Shown here one piece after another: positions 1 through 10,200 of a DNA stretch of 25,979 bases. A program made the translations under genes and the position numbers. This DNA comes from CAYWNK01 sp047639615. GTDB taxonomy: Bacteria; Planctomycetota; UBA1135; GCA-002686595. The first letter of the stretch is position 1; every line of letters starts with the position of its first letter. The stretch lies in assembly GCA_047639615.1 (NCBI GenBank), contig JBLIOL010000028.1, positions 1 to 25,979 of the forward strand, given 5' to 3'. Under the pieces are notes generated by a model. That model saw nothing but the letters and a program-made list of their open reading frames with translations, was not told where the DNA came from and made no database searches.

Positions 1-31
1 TTAGGCTGCCTTGGTTCAGGCCGGTGGGGGC

Positions 32-748
32 CTAGCGGGTGTAGGCGTCGTTGACCTTGCGTAGATCGGAGGGATCAGCGGTCTTGTTGATCTCGAGCAT
101 CATCTCGGCGACACGCTCAGGATCCAGGTTGCGCAGGACCTCGCCGGCGTCCTCTGGGGGGTAGGTCTTGAGCAGCATCATGGCGGCATCGGCGGCGTCG
201 AGGTCGGCGTAGAGTGCGGCGGCGCGCTTTAGTCGATCACGCCTACCTGCTTCCTCGGCCAGCGCCTCGGTGTCGAGCTCTTCCTTGAGCGCCGAGCTCT
301 CGTCGCTCTGTTGGAGCAGGCTCTCGCGCATGATCTCGAGCTGGATGAACATCTTGTCGTAGCGACGTTCGCGCTCGTCCTGCTCGCGTTCACGCTCCTT
401 GAGGGCCTGGGTGCGCTCCTCGAGGGTGGCGATGCGGCTTTCGAGACGCAACTCCAGGGCTTCCAAGGCCTTGCTCGACCACGGGGGCGGCAGCTGGAAG
501 CTGTGTAGGGGATTGGCTGAGGCTTCGAGGACCTGATCCGGCGGGCGCTTGTCCTGGTCGATCTGGGCTTCGAGGGTGGCCGGCTCCGGGGGCTCGACGG
601 CTTCCGTTTCGGGCGCTGGGAAGAAGCTGCCGACCAGGGGCAGGGTCGAGAGCGGAATGCCTGCGACCGATGCAAACACCAAGAAGGAAGCGGTCAGGAG
701 GCCGCCTCCAGAGAGGGCGTAGACCAGGATTTTGAGGATCTTGTTCAT
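32..748 (-). CDS. MotE-like membrane-anchored coiled-coil protein with MgtE-N-like domain
   Basis: This 238-residue protein starts with one hydrophobic segment (about residues 8-32), so it is probably anchored in the inner membrane with the rest in the periplasm. A proline/acidic linker (about 45-60) leads to a long charged coiled coil (about 93-150). The C-terminal 70 residues resemble the MgtE N-terminal helical repeat, with 'YPPEDAGEVLRNLDPERVAEMM' type spacing (two EVL/RNLDPE-like turns). Proteins of this layout at the end of fliHIJ operons are usually MotE, a periplasmic chaperone for the MotC stator protein. It starts 2 nt after the fliJ stop, so it is the last visible gene of the operon. 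The assignment to MotE rests on layout and position; motC is not in view. No gene is visible in the 31 bases beyond its stop. Confidence 0.85.
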   Translation of the reverse strand: MNKILKILVYALSGGGLLTASFLVFASVAGIPLSTLPLVGSFFPAPETEAVEPPEPATLEAQIDQDKRPPDQVLEASANPLHSFQLPPPWSSKALEALELRLESRIATLEERTQALKEREREQDERERRYDKMFIQLEIMRESLLQQSDESSALKEELDTEALAEEAGRRDRLKRAAALYADLDAADAAMMLLKTYPPEDAGEVLRNLDPERVAEMMLEINKTADPSDLRKVNDAYTR

Positions 749-750
749 GG

Positions 751-1209
751 CTATGTGTTCTGGCTAGGACTGTTCATGGGGCGCGCTCGGCGCCCCGCGA
801 CTTCGTCTTGCTCACGTTCTTGGCGTTGGTCCAGTTCTTGGCGGTGTTCGGTTTGGGCGCGCCCGACGAGCTTCTTGAGGCCTTCGGCGCGGGTGCGGAG
901 CAGATGCCAGGGTTCGCGAGCGGTGCTGGCTTCTTCACGGGCGCATTCGGCTTCGCGACTAGCGAGACGAATGCTGCGACTCAGGTGACGCTCCAACTGC
1001 TCGTGCAGGGGAATTAGCCCGGGTCTGTCCGTGCTCTGGAGTTCGACCAGTTCCTCGCGGCTCTGGAGAAGTGATGCGATCAGCACAGCCAGTTCCTGCT
1101 CCCTTTCCCGGGCGCGGTGCTCGGCCTGTTGCCAGAGGGCGCGGGCCTGCTCCTCCTGGACCTGCCTGACGCGCAGCAGGCGGCTCAATTTGGCCGGCTT
1201 ACGGCTCAT
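751..1209 (-). CDS. fliJ: Flagellar export protein FliJ
   Basis: The 152-residue product is almost entirely charged helix, rich in Arg, Glu and Gln with leucine spacing typical of a two-helix coiled coil, and has no membrane segment. FliJ sits in the centre of the FliI ATPase ring in the cytoplasm and helps couple ATP hydrolysis to export. Sequence alone is weakly diagnostic for this family. The call depends on length (usual about 140-150), the N-terminal 'LSRLLRVRQVQEEQA' pattern (FliJ proteins begin with a similar L..LL.. R...E.. helix), and its place directly after fliI. Its ATG overlaps the fliI stop as ATGA. Confidence 0.9.
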   Translation of the reverse strand: MSRKPAKLSRLLRVRQVQEEQARALWQQAEHRAREREQELAVLIASLLQSREELVELQSTDRPGLIPLHEQLERHLSRSIRLASREAECAREEASTAREPWHLLRTRAEGLKKLVGRAQTEHRQELDQRQEREQDEVAGRRARPMNSPSQNT

Positions 1210-2528
1210 CCGGGCTCATCCCCGGCCGTGGCGACCATGCCGAGCATTTCGAGGGTGTCCCGGAGCGGCGTCATGTCGGTGGTTTCTTGGCGTAGGAAGG
1301 CCTCGATCACAGGCATGCGCATGACGGCCCGGTCCAGGGCCGGGTTGGCGCCGGCTTGGTAGGCACCGATGTCGATCAGGTCGCGGCCCTCTTGGTAGGC
1401 GGCCAGGTCCGCGCGCAGGGCGCGCGAGTGGGCAATGTGCCCTTCGTTGGCGAGACCGTTCATCAGACGCGAAAGGCTCGAGAGCACATCGACCGCGGGG
1501 AAGTGTCCGGCTTGGGCCAGGTCGCGGCTAAGTACGAGGTGTCCATCGAGCAAGCCGCGCAGGGTGTCGGCCACGGGCTCATTGTGGTCGTCGCCTTCGA
1601 GCAGCACGGTGATCAGACCCGTGATCGAACCCTTCTCCGTGCGACCCATGCGCTCGAGGAGCTTGGGCACGCTGGCGAAGAAGCTCGGCGGGTAGCCGCG
1701 AACGGTGGGCGGTTCGCCCACGGCCAAGCCAACCTCGCGGCTGGCTGCGGCGTAGCGCGTGACGGAGTCCATGACCAAGAGCACGTCGAGGCCCTGGTCG
1801 CGGAAGGCCTCGGCGATGGTCACGGCGGTGAAGGGGGCCGAGAGGCGTTCGATGGGCGGGCGATCGGAGGTGGCGGCCACTAACACGGAGCGCTTGCGGC
1901 CTTCCTCGCCCAGCACCTCTTCGAGGAAGTCCTGAACCTCGCGGCCACGTTCGCCAACCAGGCAGACGACAATCACGTCGGCATCGGTGCCGCGCGTGAT
2001 CTGGCCTAGTAGCGTGGACTTGCCTACGCCTGAGCCGGCGAAGATGCCGAGGCGTTGGCCCTTGCCGAGGGTTAGCAAGCCATCTACGGCGCGCACGCCG
2101 GTGGTCAGAGGGGTGTCGATGGGGCGCCGTTCTCTGGGCAGCGGAGCTTGGGCACGCGCGGGGCGCGTGTCGGTGCGGGGCAGCTCCGGTCCGCTATCCA
2201 TGGGGTAGCCGAAACCATCGAGAACGCGACCTAGCAGGGCGTTGGAGGTAGGTACGGTGAATTCGCGCTCCAGGCTGATGACCAGTTGGTCGGGAGCGAT
2301 GCCGGCCACGTCGCCGTGGGGCATGAGCAGAGTGGTGTTGCCGTCGAAGCCGACGGCTTCGGCGTCGATGGGACCTAGCGCGCCGCGCTCGATGCGCACC
2401 ATGCCGCCTTGGGGTACGGGGATGCCGCTCGCTTCCACCAGTACACCGGTGACGCGCCGGACGCGGCCCTGGTAGTAGGGGCGTGCACCGCGCTTGACGG
2501 TGTGCTTCATCTGCTCGATGTCGAACAT
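1206..2528 (-). CDS. fliI: Flagellum-specific ATPase FliI
   Basis: This 440-residue protein is the export ATPase that powers or primes unfolding and delivery of flagellar substrates to the gate. Visible motifs are the FliI-type Walker A, AGSGVGKST (residues 164-172, Lys170), a VGERGREV segment (191-198), and Walker B LLVMDSVTRYA (about 250-260, Asp254). The RGYPPSFFASVPKLLERMGR-type region that separates FliI from the F1 beta subunit follows. Length matches the family. Its ATG shares one base with the fliH stop (TAATG), and it is followed by fliJ with an ATGA overlap. Nothing is missing. Confidence 0.98.
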   Translation of the reverse strand: MFDIEQMKHTVKRGARPYYQGRVRRVTGVLVEASGIPVPQGGMVRIERGALGPIDAEAVGFDGNTTLLMPHGDVAGIAPDQLVISLEREFTVPTSNALLGRVLDGFGYPMDSGPELPRTDTRPARAQAPLPRERRPIDTPLTTGVRAVDGLLTLGKGQRLGIFAGSGVGKSTLLGQITRGTDADVIVVCLVGERGREVQDFLEEVLGEEGRKRSVLVAATSDRPPIERLSAPFTAVTIAEAFRDQGLDVLLVMDSVTRYAAASREVGLAVGEPPTVRGYPPSFFASVPKLLERMGRTEKGSITGLITVLLEGDDHNEPVADTLRGLLDGHLVLSRDLAQAGHFPAVDVLSSLSRLMNGLANEGHIAHSRALRADLAAYQEGRDLIDIGAYQAGANPALDRAVMRMPVIEAFLRQETTDMTPLRDTLEMLGMVATAGDEPG

Positions 2529-3076
2529 TAGCCCAGGTCCTCGAGCAGGTGCTCACGGATGGATGCGAGTGCGGGCTCAAGCTCGCGGATCAGGAGGCCT
2601 CGCGGGGTGGTGATGTGCACATCGCCGGGCTTCAGGCTCGGGTCCTGTTCGACCTCGGTTCCGGCGCGCCAGACCATGGAGGAGAGGCGCTCCGCATCGG
2701 CGGGGCAGACGTGCACGATGCAAGCGCCGCGGCCCACATCGGAGGCACCTAACGCGCCGCGCACTATGCGTTCGAGGTCGTAGGATTCGGCTCGAACTTC
2801 CACCGCCAACAGCTCGGAGGCGATGGCGACGGCTAGCTCTACAGCTTGGGTCGGCAGCAGCTCGAGGGTCTTATCCAGGTTCGCGGCGACCTGCTCGAGG
2901 GCGACGCGTCCCGACTCTAGGTGGGAAGCTAGGCCCTCCTCGCGGCCCGCATCGAAGGCTTCTTTGATGCGTGCCTGGAGGTGCACATCAGCGATTTCCT
3001 TAAGGGAGAGTTTGTTCTCTTGCTGCACATTCTGAACTTTGGAATGTACGAGGACTTCAAAGTGTTTGGTTGCCAT
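2528..3076 (-). CDS. fliH: Flagellar assembly protein FliH
   Basis: The product of about 182 residues is a FliH family protein, the regulator and stator-like partner of FliI. It has an N-terminal region with 'EAFDAGREEGLASHLESGR', matching the FliH pattern of glycine-spaced helix (G.. EG...). Next is a helix with 'VELAVAIASELLAVEV', like the conserved 'lalaiAekvl..e' stretch, and a C-terminal 'VHVCPADAERL...' domain as in the V-ATPase E subunit. I chose the ATG at 3076, one base after the fliG stop. A GTG at 3097 is in frame and would add seven residues, overlapping fliG; neither has a strong ribosome site. Confidence 0.93.
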   Translation of the reverse strand: MATKHFEVLVHSKVQNVQQENKLSLKEIADVHLQARIKEAFDAGREEGLASHLESGRVALEQVAANLDKTLELLPTQAVELAVAIASELLAVEVRAESYDLERIVRGALGASDVGRGACIVHVCPADAERLSSMVWRAGTEVEQDPSLKPGDVHITTPRGLLIRELEPALASIREHLLEDLG

Positions 3077-3077
3077 A

Positions 3078-4100
3078 TCAGTTGACCAACTCTTCACCAG
3101 CGCGGACCGGCTTGAATTCGCCAGCGTCCATCAGGGCTCGTACAGAGCTCAGGATCTCGTTGCGCGAAGCTTGCACTTCACCCATGGCCATGGGGCCGGC
3201 GAGGTCGCGCTCGTCCACAACCATGTCCTTCACCCGCGAGGAGAGGTTATCCATGATGTTGGCTTCCACATCGGGCGGTGAGGCCTTGAGAGCGATGGAG
3301 AGTGAGCGTGTGTCCACGGTAGCCAGGATCTTCTGCATGGCGCGCTTGTCGATGCTGGCCAGGTCCTCCCAGCTGAACATGTACTCGCGCACCTTTTCGG
3401 CGATGTCTTCCTCGTAATCGGCCAGGCCTTCGAGGACGGTTTGTTCCACCGTGCCCTGAGCGTGAGTCAGGAGGTCGGCGATGGTGCGTAGGGTGTCGGA
3501 GGGATCCGGCGGGGCCGGGATGCTATCCGCTTCACGCATGCGCAGAAGTAGGTCGTCGGCGATGCCCAGCATGGTCTCGATGGCCGGGGGCTGAATCGCG
3601 GTCATGCGCTTGACGATCTCCAGGGTCTGCTCTTCCTCAAAGACGTCGAGCACGGCGGCGGAGACGTCGGGGGAGGAGTGTGCGAGGATCAGGGAGACGA
3701 TCGAGGAGGACTCTTCGCCGAGCACGCGGGCTACGACTTCGGGCTTGAACTGGTCCAAGAAGCCGAAGGGGTGGTCGCGGCGGCGACGGTTGTGAATGTC
3801 ACGCAGGTAGTTGTCCGCGTTGTCCTCGCCGTAGCTTTGGGCGAGGATGTCGTGGAGTTCGTGATCGTCCTGGGACTGCACACCCTTGCGCTGGTAAACG
3901 GTGCGCGCAAGGTCCAGGTAGAGCTGGTCTACAGCGGCTGCCGTGCAGAGCTCGGGGGTTAGCTCCGTCATGGCGCTGGCAACCCCAGGGATGACCTTGG
4001 GATCGAGGGTACGCATAACCTTGGCGCTGATGCCACTGTCGAGGCTGAGGAGGAAGGCCGCTACTTTTTGGTAGCCGGATACTGCATCTAGATTGGTCAT
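3078..4100 (-). CDS. fliG: Flagellar motor switch protein FliG
   Basis: This 340-residue protein is the rotor protein that joins the MS ring (FliF) to the switch complex and receives torque from the stator. The N-terminal FliF-binding domain and the armadillo-like middle domain are present. The C-terminal torque domain is clear: 'MFSWEDLASIDKRAMQKIL', 'IALKA', 'NLSSR' and 'AGPMAMGEVQ'. Two oddities stand out. The EHPQ motif of the middle domain, which binds FliM, reads ESSS (residues 130-133). The arginine equal to E. coli Arg297, in GPVR, is alanine (A305). The residues equal to E. coli Lys264, Arg281 and Asp288 are kept, and Asp289 is Glu. The ATG overlaps the fliF stop (ATGA). Confidence 0.97.
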   Translation of the reverse strand: MTNLDAVSGYQKVAAFLLSLDSGISAKVMRTLDPKVIPGVASAMTELTPELCTAAAVDQLYLDLARTVYQRKGVQSQDDHELHDILAQSYGEDNADNYLRDIHNRRRRDHPFGFLDQFKPEVVARVLGEESSSIVSLILAHSSPDVSAAVLDVFEEEQTLEIVKRMTAIQPPAIETMLGIADDLLLRMREADSIPAPPDPSDTLRTIADLLTHAQGTVEQTVLEGLADYEEDIAEKVREYMFSWEDLASIDKRAMQKILATVDTRSLSIALKASPPDVEANIMDNLSSRVKDMVVDERDLAGPMAMGEVQASRNEILSSVRALMDAGEFKPVRAGEELVN

Positions 4101-5689
4101 GCGTTGGACTCCGCGTAGTAATCGTCACCCATGGCCCAGCGGGAGAGCAGGGAGCTAACTCGTTCGGGATCGGACTCGATCAGTTCTTCCACCTGGCGGC
4201 GGGCCAGGACCTCGGGGACGATTTCGATCAGCTGTCCCTCGTCGTTTTCAACGAAGTTGTTGGGCGAACCGCCCATGCCGCCAGATAGTGCGCCGCTAGC
4301 GGCGCCAGTACCACTGCTGCCACCAGCTCTACCCTTGCCTTTGCTCGGGGCCGCCTTGTGGCTGCTCTTGAGGGAGCGCAGTAAGACGATCAGGAAGACC
4401 AGGGCGGCGATGCCCTCGACCGAGTGCCGTAGCACCATGTTGAGGAAGAGGTTGGGTGCTTCCATGGGCTCGGGAGCGATCATGGGGAGCGGCTTGCCCT
4501 CTTCGTCGCGTTCGATGCCGTAGAGCGGGCTAGCCGAACCGGAGAAGGTGTCCTCGCGCTCGGCGCTGAAGCCGACCATCGACTTGACCCAGGACTCTGC
4601 GTTAGCCAGTTGAGCCTCGAGGGAGCTATCCAGCATGAGGCCCACGTGCAGCTTGGTCAGCAGCGGCTTGTTCTGAACCGTGTGGGTGGTGCGGGTGCCG
4701 ATTGAGTACTGAGTGTCCGTGTCCTTACGGGTAGTGGCGCTGCTTCCGGCGCTGCGGGGCGGAGCGACCGTGATGTTCTCTTGCACACCGGCCGGTCCGC
4801 CAGCCGTGGGAAGGCCGGGGGTGCTCGAGTCGAACTTGGTTTCACGCAACTTGACACCCTTGGGGCTGAGGGTCTCGTCGACGCTCTCGCTGTGCTCGAA
4901 ATCCCATTCGCTGCGCACGGTGACCAGGGCCAAGCCGGGACCGTAGGTGCTGTCCAGCTGCGCTTGGGCGCGAGCTTGCAGGTCGCGGTCGTTGTTGCGT
5001 TGGAAGGTCAGGAACTCGTCCAGCTCCTCATCCTTAGTGCCGTCGAACAGGCTGTTGCCGTGCTGATCGATGATGCTGACGTTGTCCGGAGTGGTGTGGA
5101 AAGCGTTGATGACCATATTGGCCGCGCCCTTGCACTCGCTCGGGCCGGGTGCGGGGCCCTTGGTGATCAGGGTGACGGCAACCGTGGGGGGCGTCACGCG
5201 ACCGAGGTTCAGACCCTCTGCGCGGGAAGCAATCACTTTGGCGTGATCGATCCAGCGTAGACTCTCGAGCATCATCGCCACCTCTTGCCACTGGCGTGCG
5301 CTAACTTTCTGCAGGCGTTCACCCGAGGAGTCGAAGGCGCTCGATCCGGAGCTGGTGTCGATGCCGCGCGCACCGGACTGGAGCGCACCCTCTTCTGCCA
5401 GGGCGGCGTGGGCGTCGTAGATGCGACCAGACTCGACCCAGACGCTGTAGGGTTCCCGCTCGCCATTGAGCTTGAAACGGACGCCGGCTGTACTGAGGGC
5501 GCTGGTGACAGCGACCATCTCGGAGTTGTCCAGCTTCGTGCGGAAGAACTCCATGTGCGGGTTGGCACCGCGCCAGATGGAGTAGCCGCCGATGGCGGAG
5601 ACGAGCGCGATACCAACCGCGATCACCAGCCGAGTAGAGGGCGTGCTTGACTTGAGGGCGTCAAACAGCTTGTTGAAGATGTCCTTCAT
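4097..5689 (-). CDS. fliF: Flagellar MS-ring protein FliF
   Basis: The 530-residue product forms the membrane MS ring on which the rotor, rod and export gate are built. It has a first membrane helix at about residues 20-39, a large periplasmic part containing ring-building motifs (for example 'SARQWQEVAMMLESLRWIDHAKV' and 'VTPPTVAVTL'), and a second membrane helix at about 424-440. A Gly/Ser-rich linker (about 450-475) leads to a C-terminal helix pair (about 495-522, 'ARRQVEELIESDPERVSSLLSRW'), which is the FliG-binding tail. Length is close to the usual 530-570. It lies 12 nt after fliE; no strong ribosome site is visible before its ATG. Confidence 0.97.
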   Translation of the reverse strand: MKDIFNKLFDALKSSTPSTRLVIAVGIALVSAIGGYSIWRGANPHMEFFRTKLDNSEMVAVTSALSTAGVRFKLNGEREPYSVWVESGRIYDAHAALAEEGALQSGARGIDTSSGSSAFDSSGERLQKVSARQWQEVAMMLESLRWIDHAKVIASRAEGLNLGRVTPPTVAVTLITKGPAPGPSECKGAANMVINAFHTTPDNVSIIDQHGNSLFDGTKDEELDEFLTFQRNNDRDLQARAQAQLDSTYGPGLALVTVRSEWDFEHSESVDETLSPKGVKLRETKFDSSTPGLPTAGGPAGVQENITVAPPRSAGSSATTRKDTDTQYSIGTRTTHTVQNKPLLTKLHVGLMLDSSLEAQLANAESWVKSMVGFSAEREDTFSGSASPLYGIERDEEGKPLPMIAPEPMEAPNLFLNMVLRHSVEGIAALVFLIVLLRSLKSSHKAAPSKGKGRAGGSSGTGAASGALSGGMGGSPNNFVENDEGQLIEIVPEVLARRQVEELIESDPERVSSLLSRWAMGDDYYAESNA

Positions 5690-5701
5690 GAAAATATAGG
5701 G

Positions 5702-6037
5702 TCAGACCGACATCCGCATGACTTCGCGGTAGGCGTCGATGAGCTTGTTGCGAACCTTCATGGCGAAGTCGAAGGTCAGTTCTGATTCTTTGATACGTGC
5801 AGCAACCTCGTGGAAGTCGAGGTCGCCGTTGACTACGTCGGCGGGCAGGTTGTCGGCGGAGCGAACGGACTTCTCGAGTTCTGCCAGGTTCTTGACCACG
5901 GCATCCGCAAAGTCCTCCGAGGGCTTGCTGACTGTCTCCTGGCCGGAGATGCTCTGCTTGCTCTCCTGCATGCGCTGGAGCATGGCTTTGAGCTGGCCCG
6001 AATCGAACCCGCCACCACCTTGAATACCGTTAACCAT
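5702..6037 (-). CDS. fliE: Flagellar hook-basal body protein FliE
   Basis: This 111-residue protein links the MS ring and export gate to the proximal rod. It has no signal peptide, since it is exported by the flagellar system itself. The N-terminal part is Gly/Gln-rich and disordered. The C-terminal half matches FliE: 'VVNGDLDFHEVAARIKESE' followed by 'FDFAMKVRNKLIDAYREVMRMSV', equal to the family's 'vRNKlv.AY.eiMrM.v' ending. The position between flgC and fliF is the usual flgBC-fliEFGHIJ order. An AAGGGA stretch precedes the ATG. Confidence 0.96.
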   Translation of the reverse strand: MVNGIQGGGGFDSGQLKAMLQRMQESKQSISGQETVSKPSEDFADAVVKNLAELEKSVRSADNLPADVVNGDLDFHEVAARIKESELTFDFAMKVRNKLIDAYREVMRMSV

Positions 6038-6048
6038 GATCTAGTCCC

Positions 6049-6483
6049 TTACTCCATCAATCGCAGGGCGCGTTGAGCCATGCGTTCGAACTTTTCGGTG
6101 ACGCCAATGTTGGCCTCGTAAGCGCGCAGAGCCGTGATCATGTCGGCCATCTCGCGCACGGCGTTGACGTTCGGCATGCGCACGACACCGTTTGCGTCGG
6201 CATCGGGGTGACTCATGTCGGTGATCTCTTGGAAGGGGCTATTGAAGTCTTGCTCGATACCAGCGACCTTGACGCCGCCGACCTCCATTAGGCCGCTGGC
6301 GTTACGGACCATCTCGGGTTCGAAGCGCACCGTCTCGCGACGGTAGGGCTCACCCGTATCAGGCATCTTCGTGGTGCGCGCGTGCGCGATGTTCTTGGCG
6401 ATGGTGTCGACGCGTGCGCGTTCGGCGGTCAGGGCGCTTGCGGCGATGCGCATGCCCGAGAAGAGTCGGTCGATTCCAGACAT
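6049..6483 (-). CDS. flgC: Flagellar proximal rod protein FlgC
   Basis: The 144-residue product is a rod protein, exported by the flagellar system. It carries the N-terminal rod motif region (AKNIAHARTTKMPDTGEPYRR, in which the usual AN.AN..T is partly altered). The C-terminal helix 'VNAVREMADMITALRAYEANI' followed by 'KFERMAQRALRL' is diagnostic of FlgC. Length is normal (about 135-150). The gene starts 2 nt after flgB, and fliE follows 11 nt later. Confidence 0.97.
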   Translation of the reverse strand: MSGIDRLFSGMRIAASALTAERARVDTIAKNIAHARTTKMPDTGEPYRRETVRFEPEMVRNASGLMEVGGVKVAGIEQDFNSPFQEITDMSHPDADANGVVRMPNVNAVREMADMITALRAYEANIGVTEKFERMAQRALRLME

Positions 6484-6485
6484 GA

Positions 6486-6845
6486 TTAGCGCTCACCGTG
6501 GATTGCGGAACGGATCAGATTGGCTCGGTTCTTGAGCATCGAGGCATAGAGCTCGTAACGCACTACGGTCTCGCGCAGGTTGTTGATCTCGTTCTCGAGT
6601 ACGACGTTGTTGCCGTCGCCCCTGGCGGGACTAAGCTCGTCGGTGGTGGTGGTGGGCTGAATGCCCGCCAGATCAGGGGTTGAAGACTGCATCTCGTCAG
6701 CCAGCAGAGTCTCGAAGCTGTGCTCGCGGCGCTTGTAGCCGGGAGTGTTCTGGTTCGAGATGTTGCCGGCGACGACGCGTGCGTTTTCCTGTGCAGAGGA
6801 AAGCAAGCGCAGCAGCAGCTGGCCTTGGGATCCGAGAACGTCCAT
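6486..6845 (-). CDS. flgB: Flagellar proximal rod protein FlgB
   Basis: This 119-residue rod protein has the family signature 'VVAGNISNQNTPGYKRR' (about residues 24-40; general form aN.aN..TPGYK) and a C-terminal helix 'INNLRETVVRYELYASMLKNRANLIRSAI'. It polymerises with FlgC, FlgF and FliE to make the proximal rod after export. The TAGGAG that includes the stop codon of the upstream regulator gene serves as its ribosome site, 7-8 nt before the ATG, so translation of the regulator and of flgB is likely linked. Confidence 0.96.
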   Translation of the reverse strand: MDVLGSQGQLLLRLLSSAQENARVVAGNISNQNTPGYKRREHSFETLLADEMQSSTPDLAGIQPTTTTDELSPARGDGNNVVLENEINNLRETVVRYELYASMLKNRANLIRSAIHGER

Positions 6846-6854
6846 GAGTAGCTC

Positions 6855-8254
<1,400 letters not shown>

Positions 8255-8258
<4 letters not shown>

Positions 8259-9457
8259 CGGGGGCGTCGCTGGGTGCGGGGCACGCGAAGGAGGAAACTG
8301 GCTCCGCCGAGAGGCGAAGGGGTCGAATCAAATTCGAGGGATCCGCCGTGCAGGCGGGCGATGGTGTCCACAAGGGCAAGGCCGAGGCCGGTGCCCTCTG
8401 CACGGGTTGTGAAGAAAGGATCACGCAGGCGGCGGACAAGGCTCGGGTCGAGACCCGGGCCGGCGTCATCCACTTGGAAGAGGAGCTCGTCTTGGGTGGT
8501 GGTGGCGCTGATGTGCACCGTGCCGCCTCCTGTTTGAGCGTTCTGGGCGTTGGCAACCAGGTTGCGCAGAGCGATGCGTAGTTGCAGGCCGTCGCCGACG
8601 AAGCTGGCGGACTCAGCTTCACTGCTGATATCCCAGGCGCTTTGGTCAGCGGTGTCACGGGCAACCAGGTCGAGGGCGTCGGCCACGCATTCGGCGGCGT
8701 CTTGCTCTTCGAGCTGGAGGCGCTCCGGGTTGGCAAAGGCCAGCACGGAGGAGAGGATCGCGTCGACCTCGTCCACGCCTGCGATGATGCGTTGGGTGTG
8801 GCGCTCGACCTGTTCGTCCTCACCGTGGCTGCGCTCCAGGAGGGAGGCGAAGCCGCGGATGGCGTTCATGGGGTTGCGCACTTCGTGGGCGATGCCGCCG
8901 GCCATGGTGCCCAGGGCGGCCATGCGACGTTGGTTGTGTAGGTGCTCGGTGATGCGCTCCAGCTCGGTGCGATCCTCGAGGATGTCTAGGCAGGCGATGA
9001 CTGTGCCGTTCTCGTCCAGCACCTTGCGCTGACGCAGGTCGAGCACGCGCTCTTCGCCGTCGGGGCGGGTGTAGGGCAGGGGGCTGGCTTTGCGGCGCGA
9101 CTCGGGCAGGCCGCTTACATGGGTCTCGCCCACCAGCTCTTTGGCGTTGCGGCCGAGCAGCTCGGCTGCGGCGTTGTTGGCGCGGGTGATGCTGCCGCCT
9201 GCGTCACGCTCGATGACGCCCGTGGGCAGTGCCCCCAGAATGGCCTCCAAGTGACGGCCCAGGTTCTCCAGTTCGGAGACCTTGCCGGCCAGCTCTTGGT
9301 TCTTAGCGCAAAGCTCCGCTTCGAAGTACTCAGCGCGCTCCTCGAGAGCCTTGTGGCTGCTCTGGAGTTCCTCCATCAGGCCCGTGAAGGCGTGGATGGC
9401 GGTCTCCACCTCGGTGGTGGATGCGCTGGTGGGGGCCAGGATGCCGGGGGTGCTCAT
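8255..9457 (-). CDS. PAS-containing cytoplasmic sensor histidine kinase (FleS/FlgS/NtrB-like)
   Basis: The 400-residue kinase has no membrane segment. It begins with a coiled coil (about residues 28-70), then a PAS domain (about 72-170). The DHp helix follows with GGIAHEVRNPMNAIRGF (about 187-203, His191). The HATPase domain has N box LRNLVANAQNA (298-308), G1 DDAGPGL (330-336), F box PFFTT (347-351) and G2 GTGLGL (355-360), so it is complete. Layout and linkage match FleS/FlgS, which sense the state of the flagellar export gate or MS ring and phosphorylate the adjacent sigma-54 regulator. The signal sensed here is unknown. It overlaps the regulator gene by 4 nt. Confidence 0.95.
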
Positions 9458-9459
9458 GA

Positions 9460-10200
9460 CTACTTATTCTCCCCGGTGGTCCCTGCGGGACGCAGCTTGC
9501 GCTGCAGTTCGATCATGGCGCGATCGTCCTTGGCCCACGCGGCGAACTCGCCGGCTTCCTTGTCCGCCTCGATGACCTTGAAGGCTTCGTAGGCGAGGTC
9601 TTCCTTGCCGGCGCCTTGCTGTGCGCGAGCGAGCCAGTAGCGACCTTCGACCGTGTCGATCATGCGCTCGAGCACGGGCAAGGCTTCGGTCGAGCGGCCG
9701 GCGCGTACTAGCAGCTTTGCCCGGCGCAGATCGTCCGTTGAGTAACCCTCTTCCTCGAAGGCTTCCACGTTGGGGCTGCGCTTGAGGCCGATGATCGTGG
9801 TGGGGCCAGCCTGGGGGGTGGACTGTGAAGCGTCACGTTGCTGAGTGTTCTGGGGCTGGGCTGCCAGGGGATTCGCCAGGGACAGGGGGCTGGTGCCTGC
9901 CACGGAGACGGTCAAGCGGCTGTTGAGCGCGTCGATGTCGCGTTGCAGCGACATGATGTGATCCGCAGTGTCGGCGCTGTTGGCAATAGGTGCTTCGGTG
10001 AGCTCCTTGATGCGCTCGAGAGCCTCGGGGTCCTTCTTGGTCAGTTGCTCGCGCAGACCGACCAGTTCGGCAATGGCGTTCTTGGTCGATGCCAGGGCCT
10101 GCTCGAGGCTGGCCATGGATCCGTCCTGTTGGCTAGCTAGGGCGGGGATGCCCAAGAGGCCGGCCAGAGCGAGGGTGACCGTGTTGTGTGACTTCATCAT
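9460..10200 (-). CDS. Periplasmic coiled-coil protein with TPR-like C-terminus, unknown function
   Basis: I do not recognise a named family. The 246-residue product begins with a signal peptide (about 1-23, ending IPALA-S). Helical, coiled-coil-prone stretches follow (about 28-66 and 80-97), then a Gln/Pro-rich linker (about 105-135), and a C-terminal pair of TPR-like helices (about 153-232, 'DDLRRAKLLVRAGRSTEALPVLERM' then 'YWLARAQQGAGKEDLAYEAFKVI'). This signal-coil-linker-TPR order recalls CpoB/YbgF, but the family motifs are not clear. Its ATG shares one base with the stop of the STN-TPR gene (TAATG). A second ATG, one codon later, is equally possible. Context points to a role in flagellar envelope assembly (inference). 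Confidence 0.85.
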   Translation of the reverse strand: MMKSHNTVTLALAGLLGIPALASQQDGSMASLEQALASTKNAIAELVGLREQLTKKDPEALERIKELTEAPIANSADTADHIMSLQRDIDALNSRLTVSVAGTSPLSLANPLAAQPQNTQQRDASQSTPQAGPTTIIGLKRSPNVEAFEEEGYSTDDLRRAKLLVRAGRSTEALPVLERMIDTVEGRYWLARAQQGAGKEDLAYEAFKVIEADKEAGEFAAWAKDDRAMIELQRKLRPAGTTGENK

